A stretch of DNA of 42,147 nt from Candidatus Stygibacter australis (GCA_030765845.1 JAVCDJ010000235.1:1-42147), one strand, 5' to 3'; shown: positions 1 through 7,986, numbered from the stretch's first letter. Program-made: numbers and translations. Notes: generated by a model not told the origin, from the letters alone.

Positions 1-24
1 AGTTGCGGATTGAGAACGATTGTC

Positions 25-429
25 TTATTCTGGGGTGTTATCCTGCCAGTTTTCCTCGGTAATAGTTATTGTGCGTTCAATTTTGCCAAATAAATTACAA
101 TAGGCTATGACTGTAAGTTCATCTCCGGGATTAAGATCCCGCACCATGAAATTAGCTCTCTGTTCATTTCGGATAGGCTGGCTAAAGAATTTCTGTGTGA
201 TCAGCAATCTGTCTTCCAGTTCTAGTCCCTGGCGATTCATATATATTTCCAGATTATTGATATAGTGAACCGAAGTGGAATTCACTTTGTGATATACTAT
301 CACGGAAAGATCACCGCTAATGGCACTGTATTTGATCGTCATATCAGAAGGCTCATGGCAATGAGCCGCCGCTGCCAGCATCAAAAAGATCAGGCAGAAA
401 AACCAGGTTATACTTCTATTATTTATCAT
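25..429 (-). CDS. Small exported protein of unknown function
   Basis: Encodes 134 residues. An N-terminal signal peptide is visible: a short polar/basic start, a hydrophobic core (FFCLIFLMLAAAA, about residues 10-22) and a likely cleavage near AAHC. A Cys at about residue 24 lies close to that site, but the preceding residues are a poor lipobox, so periplasmic release is as likely as lipidation. The mature part is predicted all-beta and carries an HYINNLEIYMNRQG stretch. That stretch recalls small Ig-like exported proteins in which a conserved HYI segment precedes a beta hairpin (SoxZ/desulfoferrodoxin-like fold). This resemblance is an impression and not a firm assignment. It lies 65 bp downstream of the MalG-type permease on the same strand and could be the operon's last visible gene. 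Its function is unknown. Confidence 0.7.
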   Translation of the reverse strand: MINNRSITWFFCLIFLMLAAAAHCHEPSDMTIKYSAISGDLSVIVYHKVNSTSVHYINNLEIYMNRQGLELEDRLLITQKFFSQPIRNEQRANFMVRDLNPGDELTVIAYCNLFGKIERTITITEENWQDNTPE

Positions 430-494
430 TTTTTTATTCCATCATTTAATTGATAAAAAACATATTTAGAGCAATGTTATATCGTCAAGTAAAA

Positions 495-1481
495 TTATCC
501 CTTTAAGCCACTGGATACAAAGGATGACATGATCTGTCTCTGGGCAATCAGGAAGAGCAGAACCAAAGGCAGGATACTGAATGTGGAAGCAGCCATCAGC
601 AGGGCAGTTTGCGAACTGGCTTCTGCTGAGAAATATGATAGACCAACCTGGAGCACACGCAATTTGGGACTGTCTATCATTACCAGGGGCCACATAAAGC
701 TATTCCAGGAGCCAATAAAGGCAAAAATGGCAGCAGTTGCTATCACACCCTTGGAAAGTGGCAGCACGATCCTCCAGAGAGCACCAAAACGGCTGCAGCC
801 GTCAATTGAAGCAGCGTCAAAAAGTTCCTGCGGTAAAGATTTAAATTGCTGACGCAGCAGGAAGATCGTGAATATATTTGCCAGCCAGGGCACTATGAGC
901 GCATAATATGTGTTTAGCCAGCCAAGATGGTGAAGCAGAATATATGAGGGTATCAGATAAACCGGCTGAGGCACCATCATCATGGAAATAAAGAGATAGA
1001 AAATGAATTCTTTTCCCTTGAACCTCATTCGGGCAAATGCGTAGGCTGCCAGACTGCCGGTGATGATCACTCCCAATACACTGATACCGCTGACGAATAA
1101 AGTGTTGAGGAAATACCTGCCGAAAGGTACCTTTTTCCAGGCTTCAGCAAAATTACTGAAAAAGAATTTTATGCTTTTCTTGTGAGTAACTTTTGACGCC
1201 TGAACTTTAAGATAAGACGCTATTATCACATCATTTTCATCAAAAATATTGATCCAGAGACTGTCACCCGGAGCAGGTTTGAGGATTTTGCAGCGTAATA
1301 ATTCACCATCCCCAGCCAGATCAAGATAATCAGCTTCCACATAAGGGATAAACCCGTTATTTCCTTTATTGATCTCCAATTGCGCTTTTACAGATGTAGA
1401 CAGCATCCAGGCAAAGGGCATGATCATAAATAATCCGCATAAGCCCAGAATGATATAAGCAAATAATTTTTTGTCCTGCAT
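495..1481 (-). CDS. Sugar ABC transporter permease, MalG type
   Basis: Inner-membrane permease of a carbohydrate ABC importer (MalG/UgpE-like, binding-protein-dependent transport family). Visible features are TM1 near residues 9-30, a cluster of further hydrophobic segments in the C-terminal two thirds, and the cytoplasmic EAA loop DAASIDGCSRFGALWRI, which contacts the ATPase. At 328 residues it is longer than the usual ~275-290. The excess sits just after TM1: residues ~35-105 form a polar loop that should face the periplasm. It follows the MalF-type permease by 9 bp on the same strand, so the two are translated together and should form the heterodimeric channel. Neither the substrate-binding protein nor the ATPase is in the window, so the sugar is unknown; the upstream GH3 enzyme points to an amino sugar. 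Confidence 0.9.
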   Translation of the reverse strand: MQDKKLFAYIILGLCGLFMIMPFAWMLSTSVKAQLEINKGNNGFIPYVEADYLDLAGDGELLRCKILKPAPGDSLWINIFDENDVIIASYLKVQASKVTHKKSIKFFFSNFAEAWKKVPFGRYFLNTLFVSGISVLGVIITGSLAAYAFARMRFKGKEFIFYLFISMMMVPQPVYLIPSYILLHHLGWLNTYYALIVPWLANIFTIFLLRQQFKSLPQELFDAASIDGCSRFGALWRIVLPLSKGVIATAAIFAFIGSWNSFMWPLVMIDSPKLRVLQVGLSYFSAEASSQTALLMAASTFSILPLVLLFLIAQRQIMSSFVSSGLKG

Positions 1482-1490
1482 GCTCTATCC

Positions 1491-2426
1491 TTAGTAGTGT
1501 ACTTTTTTCTCCAGCCTTCTCTGGAATAGAGTGAGACTGAGAATAATGAAGAAAACAACCAGAGCAATGGCACTGGCATAACTGAGATTCTGGCTTTCGC
1601 CAAAACCCTGCTCAAAGAGATAATAGACTATCACCTTTGTGGTTCCCAATGGTCCTCCCACAGGAGGTCCGGTCATCAAGTAGATCTGTGAGAATACCTG
1701 GAATGTGGTTATAGTAGTCATCATCAGCACATAGAATGTAGTGGGGGATACCAGGGGTAATGTGATCTTAAAGAATTTGGTGAATTTATTTGCTCCATCA
1801 ATAGAAGCCGCTTCATAATATGTTTCGGGTATATTCTGTAAACCGGCAAGATAGATTATTGTATTATAACCCAGCCCTTTCCAGATTGTGAGAATAATTA
1901 TGGAAAAAAGTGCCAGTGAAGGTCCTCCAGCCCAGGCAGGAACAGCACTGCCGAACATCAACTGAAAAATACCGCGACTTTCTGCCAGCCAACCCAGAGG
2001 ATCTATGCCGATCAATCCCAGAAGATAGTTCATTAATCCTGTCTGCTGATTGAAAATGATCTTCCAGACAATAGAGACTGCCACCATTGAAGTGACTGTG
2101 GGGATGTAATATACGGTTCGGAAAAAGGCACGTAATTTTGTGATGCCATTCAGGAAATTGGCAAAAACCAGTGATAAAAACAGGCTGAGAGGTACTACGA
2201 AGATCACCAGATAAAGTGTATTTAACATGGATTGCCAGAATTCAGGATCAGTTAGCAATTTTTGATAATTAGCAAATCCTATGAAATCACCTGCACCATT
2301 AATTGTCCATTCATAAAAACTTACTACAAAGGATAAAACTATCGGTACCAGACGGAATACAATTATGATCACCAGTGCCGGAAGTAAATATAAATATGGA
2401 CCAATATCAAATTTCTTTTTTACCAT
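1491..2426 (-). CDS. Sugar ABC transporter permease, MalF/UgpA type
   Basis: 311-residue inner-membrane permease, the usual length for the UgpA/MalF-like sugar permease family. It begins with a short charged cytoplasmic segment and TM1 (YLYLLPALVIIIVFRLVP), has about six TM segments, and carries the EAA motif EAASIDGANKFTKFFKI followed by TLPLVSPT. It pairs with the MalG-type permease 9 bp downstream. The GH3 gene ends 37 bp upstream on the same strand, so the three genes probably form one transcript: periplasmic or outer-surface glycan trimming followed by import of the released sugar. The specific substrate cannot be read from the sequence. Confidence 0.92.
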   Translation of the reverse strand: MVKKKFDIGPYLYLLPALVIIIVFRLVPIVLSFVVSFYEWTINGAGDFIGFANYQKLLTDPEFWQSMLNTLYLVIFVVPLSLFLSLVFANFLNGITKLRAFFRTVYYIPTVTSMVAVSIVWKIIFNQQTGLMNYLLGLIGIDPLGWLAESRGIFQLMFGSAVPAWAGGPSLALFSIIILTIWKGLGYNTIIYLAGLQNIPETYYEAASIDGANKFTKFFKITLPLVSPTTFYVLMMTTITTFQVFSQIYLMTGPPVGGPLGTTKVIVYYLFEQGFGESQNLSYASAIALVVFFIILSLTLFQRRLEKKVHY

Positions 2427-2463
2427 TTCACCTCACTCGCTGGATAAAATCATTATAGGCATC

Positions 2464-3552
2464 TTAAATGTCAATAAATTTGGCTTTTAATCGTCTGATC
2501 CCCTGATATGATCGCTCTATGAGTGACTCGGGAATTTCTCCTGAATATACCAATTCGCGGGTTGTCTCCACTATCTGCTCAATTGTGAGTTGATTATTTG
2601 GTTTGCTGTTACCAAAAAGCAGCAGGTCATTACCTGCCAGAATTGCCAGCCTAAGAATTTCAGTAAGGCTATATTGATCAGCTACAGCTTTCATCTGCAA
2701 GTCATCAGTGATAATTACGCCCTGCCAGTTCAGCCGGTCTCGCAATAGAGAAGTGATAATATTTTTACTTAGTGAAGCAGGATAGTTCTCATCTAAATGC
2801 TTGTTCTGTATATGACTCACCATCACCATATCCGCAATGTTTTCTGGAATTAGCTGCTGATAGGGCTCAAGTTCAAGATCATTCCAGCTCTGGCTTACAT
2901 CAGCTTTATCATAATGAGAATCCGTGCTGGCTGAGCCATGACCAGGGAAATGTTTCAAGCAGTTATAAATTTTATAATTATTCATCATCTGGCAGAAAAT
3001 TCGAGCCTGAATAGTTACTAATTCAGGTAATGATGAAAAGCAGCGTTGATGCCTGCCAATAGCCGGGGAATCTGGATTTATATCCAGGTCGATAACGGGG
3101 GCAAGGTTGAGATTTATCCCATTTTCCTGAAGCTCTTTAGCAATGTTTCCTGCCCAGTTACTGGTGACAGATACCAGGTTTTGCTCTCCTATCTCTCTGG
3201 CACTTGCTGATGCCTGAAAACCATGTTCCGGCTTTAATCGGATCACTTTTCCACCTTCCTGATCAACAGCAATGAAAGGAGGAATTTTGGAATGCTGCTT
3301 AATGCAATTCGTGAGCCGGAGTAATTGAGCAGGGGATTTAATATTACCGGCTTCAGGATATGAAGGACGATTATAGAGTATCACACCACCAGGATTGTAT
3401 TTCTCCAGGGATGCAGCGAATTCCGGGTTAGATTCATCGTCACCCAAAAATCCCATGACCAGCATTTGGGCTATTTTGCTTTCCAGAGAAGATACTCGAC
3501 CAGTACTTAGTACTGATAACAGAATAATCACAATTAATATTAAAATTACCAT
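2464..3552 (-). CDS. Secreted GH3 beta-N-acetylhexosaminidase-like hydrolase
   Basis: Glycoside hydrolase family 3, NagZ-like, 362 residues. Residues 1-17 are an uninterrupted hydrophobic run that serves as a signal peptide or membrane anchor, so the enzyme should be exported, unlike cytoplasmic enterobacterial NagZ. Family landmarks are AVDQEGGKVIRL (~95-106), NLAPVIDLDINP (~149-160), KHFPGHG (200-206) followed by the TDSH acid/base dyad (D211, H213), and the nucleophile in ITDDLQMKA (D283). The residue after PGHG is Ser where Asp is usual, but the DSH dyad is kept. By family it should remove terminal GlcNAc (or a related sugar) from peptidoglycan- or chitin-type chains. It is first in a minus-strand run with two sugar permeases. 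The start lacks an obvious ribosome-binding site, so the exact N-terminus is the least certain part. Confidence 0.85.
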   Translation of the reverse strand: MVILILIVIILLSVLSTGRVSSLESKIAQMLVMGFLGDDESNPEFAASLEKYNPGGVILYNRPSYPEAGNIKSPAQLLRLTNCIKQHSKIPPFIAVDQEGGKVIRLKPEHGFQASASAREIGEQNLVSVTSNWAGNIAKELQENGINLNLAPVIDLDINPDSPAIGRHQRCFSSLPELVTIQARIFCQMMNNYKIYNCLKHFPGHGSASTDSHYDKADVSQSWNDLELEPYQQLIPENIADMVMVSHIQNKHLDENYPASLSKNIITSLLRDRLNWQGVIITDDLQMKAVADQYSLTEILRLAILAGNDLLLFGNSKPNNQLTIEQIVETTRELVYSGEIPESLIERSYQGIRRLKAKFIDI

Positions 3553-3673
3553 AGATACATTATTGTTGAGAGACAGAGAAAGTAAAGAAAAAAATCCGGG
3601 ATAGTAAGTTATTGCACTTTCCCAAGTTATATGTATATATTATAGGATAGTTCCTAAACATGTGAATTATTGG

Positions 3674-3693
3674 TTGACAATATATAAATTGTC
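3674..3693. promoter_or_regulatory. Dyad GACAAT-N6-ATTGTC overlapping a -35-like box
   Basis: In the divergent interval between the GH3 gene and the ferredoxin there is a perfect 6+6 bp inverted repeat (3676-3681 and 3688-3693) with a 6-nt A/T spacer. Its left half overlaps a consensus -35 hexamer TTGACA (3674-3679) oriented toward the ferredoxin. The matching -10 is weak. The arrangement suits a dimeric repressor or redox sensor, but no regulator is identified. Confidence 0.35.
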
Positions 3694-3720
3694 CTTCTGT
3701 ATTTGTTCAGGAGATAGAAA

Positions 3721-3903
3721 ATGATCGTGATTAAACCGGAATATTGTTCTAAAGACAATAAATGTCAGGTTATCAGTTTCTGCCCGGCAGAAGCTGTAAC
3801 CCATGAGCCGGGAAAGGTTCCACAGATAGATTATCAAAAATGTACTGAGTGCCGGAAATGTTTATATTTTTGCCCGGCATTCTGCGAGATAATCGAAGAC
3901 TGA
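3721..3903 (+). CDS. Small 4Fe-4S ferredoxin with an atypical first motif
   Basis: 60-residue iron-sulfur protein, presumably a soluble electron carrier. The second cluster motif is canonical: C41-x2-C44-x2-C47-x3-C51-P. The first is a wide-spaced variant with three cysteines (C9-x5-C15-x5-C21-P) in place of CxxCxxCxxxCP, and an extra Cys is present at 55. Two clusters are still possible if C51 and C21 cross over as in bacterial ferredoxins and C55 or C9/C15 complete the ligands; the sequence does not decide this. The start is supported by an AGGAG-like site (CAGGAGATAGAAA) just upstream. It precedes polA by 96 bp on the same strand, with no functional link expected. Confidence 0.85.
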   Translation: MIVIKPEYCSKDNKCQVISFCPAEAVTHEPGKVPQIDYQKCTECRKCLYFCPAFCEIIED

Positions 3904-3999
3904 TTCAGAGAAAGATAAGACATTTCATAAGTTAACGATATTTTTACTTTACAGAAATTTATAATCAGAGAATAAAAGCTTTAATACACAGGAGCAATA

Positions 4000-6702
4000 A
4001 TGAAAAAGAAGCTGTTTTTAATTGATGGTACCGCCCTGATCTATCGGGCCTATTATGGACTTATCCGTAATCCTCTTTATACTTCTACCGGCATTAATAC
4101 CAGTGCCATGTTTGGCACTTTCAATATGTTTCTCTCTTTTTTGCAACGCTATAATCCTGAGTATATGCTGATTTCATTTGATCTGAAGGAAAAAACCTTC
4201 AGATCTAAACTTGACCCTAATTACAAAATTAACCGTCCTCCAACTCCTCCGGAAATGATTGAGCAGTTTGAGCCGATCAGGGATTTCTTCGTGTTAGCTG
4301 GTGTGAAAGAAGTGAGTATCTCAGGATATGAGGCTGATGATATTCTGGGGTCGGTTGCGGAGCAATATAAAAGTGAGTTTGATGTTGTCATCGTTACTGG
4401 AGATAAAGATTTCGCTCAGATAGTGGATGACAATATTGTACTTTTTGATCCCAAAAAAGAAATCATTATCAATCGTGAGAAGGTAATAGAAAAATATGGT
4501 GTTACTCCTGAGCAGTTTATTGAATATCTGGCAATTTGCGGTGATAGTGCTGATAATATACCTGGAGTGAAAGGTATCGGTCCCAAAGGAGCAGAAAAGC
4601 TGCTTCAGGAATTTGGTGATCTTGATAATATCTATCAACATCTGGATGATATTTCCTCAAAAAGTATCAGAACAAAGCTGATTGAACACAAGGAAGATGC
4701 TTACTTATCCCGCAAACTGGCTACCATTATCCGTGATCTGTCTCTGAATATTGATCTTAAGGATTTGAAATTCACTAATGCCAGACTTTCCCATACTATT
4801 GATTTTTTGCGGAAATATGAACTGCAATCAATAATTAATAAAGTGCAGCCGCTTGAGCAGGATATATTCAGTATGCTCGATGATGAAGCTGCTGATGAAT
4901 CTGATCCTTTTAAAGCAGTGCTGATCAATGAAAATTCTGAATTTGATAAACTTATTGATCAAATAAAAAAACAGTCAGTTATTGCTATTGATACGGAAAC
5001 CACCTCCAAAGATCCGTTATTAGCTGAGCTGGTGGGAATATCTTTATGCTGGGAAGAAAATAAGGCATATTATCTGCCTATTGGTCATCAAATGGCAGTG
5101 AATCTTGATAGAGAAATAGTGCAGGAAAAACTGCAAAATGCCCTTAAAGGTAAAATCCTGATAGCTCATAATTATAAATATGATTTTCTGGTACTCAAAT
5201 CTGCCGGCTGGCAGCTTGATAATCAAGTTTTTGATACCATGATCGCTGATTATCTGCTGCATCCATCCGATAGACATAGCCTTGATCATTGTGCCCAGAA
5301 GTATTTCTCATATAAAATGATCCCTATTTCAGATCTGATTGGTAAAGGGAAAAAACAGGTAACTTTTGACCTGGTGGGTACCAGCCAGGCTTGCCGTTAT
5401 TCTGCTGAAGATGCCTGGGTCACCTGGAGATTATATCAATTGCATTCTACAGGAATTAAGGAATCTGAACTGGATAAGCTTTATTATGATCTGGAAATTC
5501 CACTCCTGTTTACCTTAGCTGAAATGGAAAGCAAAGGTGTCTATCTGGATCAAAAGTTTTTGAAGAAACTTTCATCCCAGGTTCAGGGAACTATTGGAAA
5601 ACTTACTAAGGAAATATATGAAATTTCCGAGGTGCAATTTAATCTTAATTCCACTCAACAATTGGGCAAAATCTTATTTGATAAGCTGGAAATCCCTCCG
5701 GTGAAGAAAACTAAATCAGGTTATTCCACTGATCAAAGCGTGCTTGAAAAGCTGGCACCAGAACATGAGATTGCCCGTCTGCTCTTAGAATACAGAATGC
5801 TCAATAAACTTCTGAATACCTATATTAATGCCCTGCCTGCTCTTGTGAATCCCCTTACCGGTAGGATTCATTCTTCCTTTAATCAGACAATTGCTTCCAC
5901 GGGCAGACTTTCTTCTTCTAATCCCAATCTGCAGAATATTCCTATTCGTACTAAATTAGGTAAGGAAGTTCGCAAAGCATTTTGTGCTTCACATAAGGGT
6001 TGGTCTATAGTTTCTGCTGATTATTCGCAGATCGAGCTTAGGATCTTTGCCATATTAACTCGTGATGATACTTTGATCAAAACCTTCCAGGCTGATAAAG
6101 ATATTCACAGTAAAACTGCCAGCTTGATCTATAAAATTGCAGAGTCTGAAGTTACTCCAGAACAGAGACGTTATGCAAAAATCATTAATTTTGGCTTGTT
6201 ATATGGCATGGGTGCTTACAGAATATCAAATGAACTCTCTATCTCTCGCAAAGATGCTCAGAAATTTATTGATGACTATTTCCAGAATTTCCCTTCTGTC
6301 AGGAACTTCATCGATGTTCATCTGCTGGAAGCTGCTGAAAAGGGATATGTGGAAACTATTCTAAGACGCAAACTCTCTTTACCTGATCTGAATAGCTCAA
6401 ACAGGCAATTACGCGAAGCTGCCCAAAGAGTAGCAGTGAATATGCCTGTTCAAGGTAGTGCTGCAGATGTTATCAAAATTGCCATGAATAGACTGCATAA
6501 GTTTTTCGAAAATAGACCTGAGATAAAAATGCTCATCCAGGTTCATGATGAACTGGTATTTGAGATCAGGGATGACGTGATGGATGAGGCATTGGAAGTG
6601 ATAAAAAATACTATGGAATCTGCCATACCAGATGAGTTTAAAGGGATTGTTCCTCTGAAAGTTGAAATCGGGGTAGGATCAAACTGGTTCGAAGCGCACT
6701 AA
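4000..6702 (+). CDS. polA: DNA polymerase I
   Basis: 900-residue, three-domain DNA polymerase I. Residues 1-~290 are the 5'-3' flap exonuclease (LIDGTALIYRAYY, YEADDILGS, GDKDFAQI, SADNIPGVKGIGPKGA). Residues ~310-490 are the 3'-5' proofreading domain with its carboxylates apparently intact: D331/E333 in IDTETT, D395 in AHNYKYD and D471 in YSAEDA. Residues ~510-900 are the polymerase: motif A SADYSQIEL (D674, steric-gate E679), motif B RRYAKIINFGLLYG (K727, F731) and motif C QVHDELVF (D850). It fills Okazaki gaps and acts in excision repair. The ATG follows an AGGAG site. The stop overlaps the stop of a decayed convergent lpxK fragment on the other strand. Confidence 0.98.
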   Translation: MKKKLFLIDGTALIYRAYYGLIRNPLYTSTGINTSAMFGTFNMFLSFLQRYNPEYMLISFDLKEKTFRSKLDPNYKINRPPTPPEMIEQFEPIRDFFVLAGVKEVSISGYEADDILGSVAEQYKSEFDVVIVTGDKDFAQIVDDNIVLFDPKKEIIINREKVIEKYGVTPEQFIEYLAICGDSADNIPGVKGIGPKGAEKLLQEFGDLDNIYQHLDDISSKSIRTKLIEHKEDAYLSRKLATIIRDLSLNIDLKDLKFTNARLSHTIDFLRKYELQSIINKVQPLEQDIFSMLDDEAADESDPFKAVLINENSEFDKLIDQIKKQSVIAIDTETTSKDPLLAELVGISLCWEENKAYYLPIGHQMAVNLDREIVQEKLQNALKGKILIAHNYKYDFLVLKSAGWQLDNQVFDTMIADYLLHPSDRHSLDHCAQKYFSYKMIPISDLIGKGKKQVTFDLVGTSQACRYSAEDAWVTWRLYQLHSTGIKESELDKLYYDLEIPLLFTLAEMESKGVYLDQKFLKKLSSQVQGTIGKLTKEIYEISEVQFNLNSTQQLGKILFDKLEIPPVKKTKSGYSTDQSVLEKLAPEHEIARLLLEYRMLNKLLNTYINALPALVNPLTGRIHSSFNQTIASTGRLSSSNPNLQNIPIRTKLGKEVRKAFCASHKGWSIVSADYSQIELRIFAILTRDDTLIKTFQADKDIHSKTASLIYKIAESEVTPEQRRYAKIINFGLLYGMGAYRISNELSISRKDAQKFIDDYFQNFPSVRNFIDVHLLEAAEKGYVETILRRKLSLPDLNSSNRQLREAAQRVAVNMPVQGSAADVIKIAMNRLHKFFENRPEIKMLIQVHDELVFEIRDDVMDEALEVIKNTMESAIPDEFKGIVPLKVEIGVGSNWFEAH

Positions 6703-6726
6703 AATATATTCAGCAAATCACCATTC

Positions 6727-6746
6727 ATAAGATAAAATTCTATTCT
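6727..6746. repeat. 20-bp direct repeat, left copy
   Basis: Perfect 20-bp direct repeat (begins ATAAGATAAAA) whose partner is at 6950-6969. On the minus strand both copies encode RIEFYL of the lpxK remnant. They flank the inverted-repeat element and could be a target duplication or the product of illegitimate recombination. Confidence 0.85.
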
Positions 6747-6752
6747 TACCAG

Positions 6753-6905
6753 CCAAAACCTTGCGAATGGTGCCTGCACCTCCGCAATGGTTGATCAGAG
6801 GGAAGAAGAACATAAACAAAAGCCAATATACGATTTAGCGTTATTAGTAGCTTGCTCATATCGGTCAACCATTGCGGAGGTCTATGGACCATTCGCAAGG
6901 TTTTA
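6753..6905. repeat. Inverted-repeat element (two ~43-bp arms)
   Basis: The left arm (~6754-6796) and right arm (~6863-6905) are inverted copies of each other. Each holds two perfectly complementary 17-bp blocks (AAAACCTTGCGAATGGT and ACCTCCGCAATGGTTGA) separated by an 8-bp poorly matched stretch. The 66-nt centre has no coding potential that I can see. It can fold as a long hairpin and resembles a miniature inverted-repeat element more than a terminator, since no T-tract follows. Copies elsewhere in the genome would decide its nature. Confidence 0.7.
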
Positions 6906-6949
6906 GAAAGTCTTCTCCGAAATTGGATATTTCCGTCCATTCTCCGCTA

Positions 6950-6969
6950 ATAAGATAAAATTCTATTCT
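6950..6969. repeat. 20-bp direct repeat, right copy
   Basis: Identical to 6727-6746. It lies 44 bp beyond the right arm of the inverted repeat, while the left copy lies 6 bp beyond the left arm, so the pair is not a textbook target-site duplication directly abutting the element. Confidence 0.85.
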
Positions 6970-7041
6970 AATAACAGCAATCGGCACTGATAAAGCCAGA
7001 TGCATAAGTTTTGTATAATCCTTCTCGGTGGTTAAAATGTA

Positions 7042-7986
7042 TGGCTCTCCGCAGAAATTAGTGGGTAGACAATAAAACAAAGGTCATCTGAATAGCTTCA
7101 AATTAGCAAAAGAAGTTTCAGTTACAAATTGGGGGATATGGGTGCAGAAGAATATCATGTTTTAGGTGAGGATGAAGATAAAAGTGAGAAATTGGAGAAA
7201 AAGCTTTTATTCAGTAGAAACGTTGCAGCAATATATGAAAATAATAATGATATTTTATATGGTGAAGAAGAATATTGATACACTTGTAACCCACAGGGAA
7301 CCCACAGGGAGGGTACAGGGAGAATAATTGGGACAGAGAAAATAGTTAAATAATGACATTTCAGATATTTATGATCAAAAAGCATATAAAATGAGATAAA
7401 ATGCGAAAAGTGTAACATATAGTCTAAAATATATAATGAGTAAAATTGTAAAGACAGGAAGTGAACGAGTGTATGGTGATATGATAAATAGCCGGGTATT
7501 TACTATGCGAAAGATAAATTACTAAATATAGTTCCTTGCGATAATTTTGAAATCTGCCACTAATTTTTGCTGAGAGCCAAATGTATTTTATCTGACTATC
7601 TTCTATGGCGAGTATATATTACGCCATTCTTCTAAATCAGGAACTTCAATCGGCTCTTTATTTTTATCTTAATCATCATACCACTTTATACGGGAAATAG
7701 AAAAATATCACTGTATTTTGTTTCAAGTTCAATTATTATTTTATACTATATATCACATTATTAACATTGTTAGATTATGTGAGATCATAAAAGATAAAAA
7801 AATAAAAAAATTGAGTGATGTTGTCACACTTTGGCAAATTCAGGGACTATATATATATAGAGATGATTTTAATTATAAGAATTTTTACGAGATTGTTAAT
7901 AGATTGATAGTTATTTTGAAGAAAATATCATTGGCAAGATGAAAATGATATTGCGATATAAATAAATTAAACAGGAGGTATTTAAA
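7042..7986. other. Gene-poor interval between the lpxK scar and the C25 gene
   Basis: No convincing full gene. It holds a short tandem repeat at 7289-7321 (separate entry). It also has a 46-codon plus-strand ORF at 7138-7278 ending in an acidic tail (NNNDILYGEEEY), without a well-spaced ribosome site. A minus-strand scrap at about 7690-7603 reads KWYDD, stop, DKNKEPIEVPDLEEWRNIYSP, stop, which looks like the broken C-terminus of a small protein. A TTG-initiated 74-codon ORF at 7718 is low-complexity Ile/Lys-rich and probably spurious. The block looks like decayed accessory DNA. Confidence 0.5.
7289..7321. repeat. 11-bp tandem repeat, three units
   Basis: Two perfect units ACCCACAGGGA (7289-7299, 7300-7310) and a diverged third GGGTACAGGGA (7311-7321). 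A degenerate copy of the same array lies at about 31488-31522 in another intergenic region, so it belongs to a dispersed intergenic repeat family. Confidence 0.75.

Larger units (their letters stand above)
6699..7041 (-). pseudogene. Decayed 3' end of a second lpxK, split by an insertion
   Basis: The minus strand encodes YILTTEKDYTKL-M-HL-A-LS, then PIAVIRIEFYL (about 7041 down to 6950). This matches the C-terminus of the intact lpxK at 16548-17588 at 26 of 31 positions by eye. Its reading frame then runs into unrelated sequence. A second copy of the RIEFYL codons, continuing as MNGDLLNIF and a stop at 6699-6701, lies further on at 6746-6699. Removing one of the two 20-bp copies and everything between them rejoins a continuous LpxK-like C-terminus, so the intervening ~223 bp looks inserted or duplicated. 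The N-terminal ~310 codons of this lpxK copy are absent. The stop overlaps that of polA. Confidence 0.75.

Noticed and set aside
6753-6905. Inverted repeat as an intrinsic terminator of polA
   Set aside because: Arms are far too long and widely spaced, and no T-tract follows on the plus strand.
7155-7418. 87-codon minus-strand ORF
   Set aside because: Runs across the tandem repeat and opposite a more protein-like ORF; Ser/Phe-rich composition typical of an antisense artefact.
7718-7942. TTG-initiated 74-codon ORF upstream of the first C25 gene
   Set aside because: Low-complexity Ile/Lys/Tyr-rich composition in A/T-rich DNA, no ribosome site and no recognisable motif.
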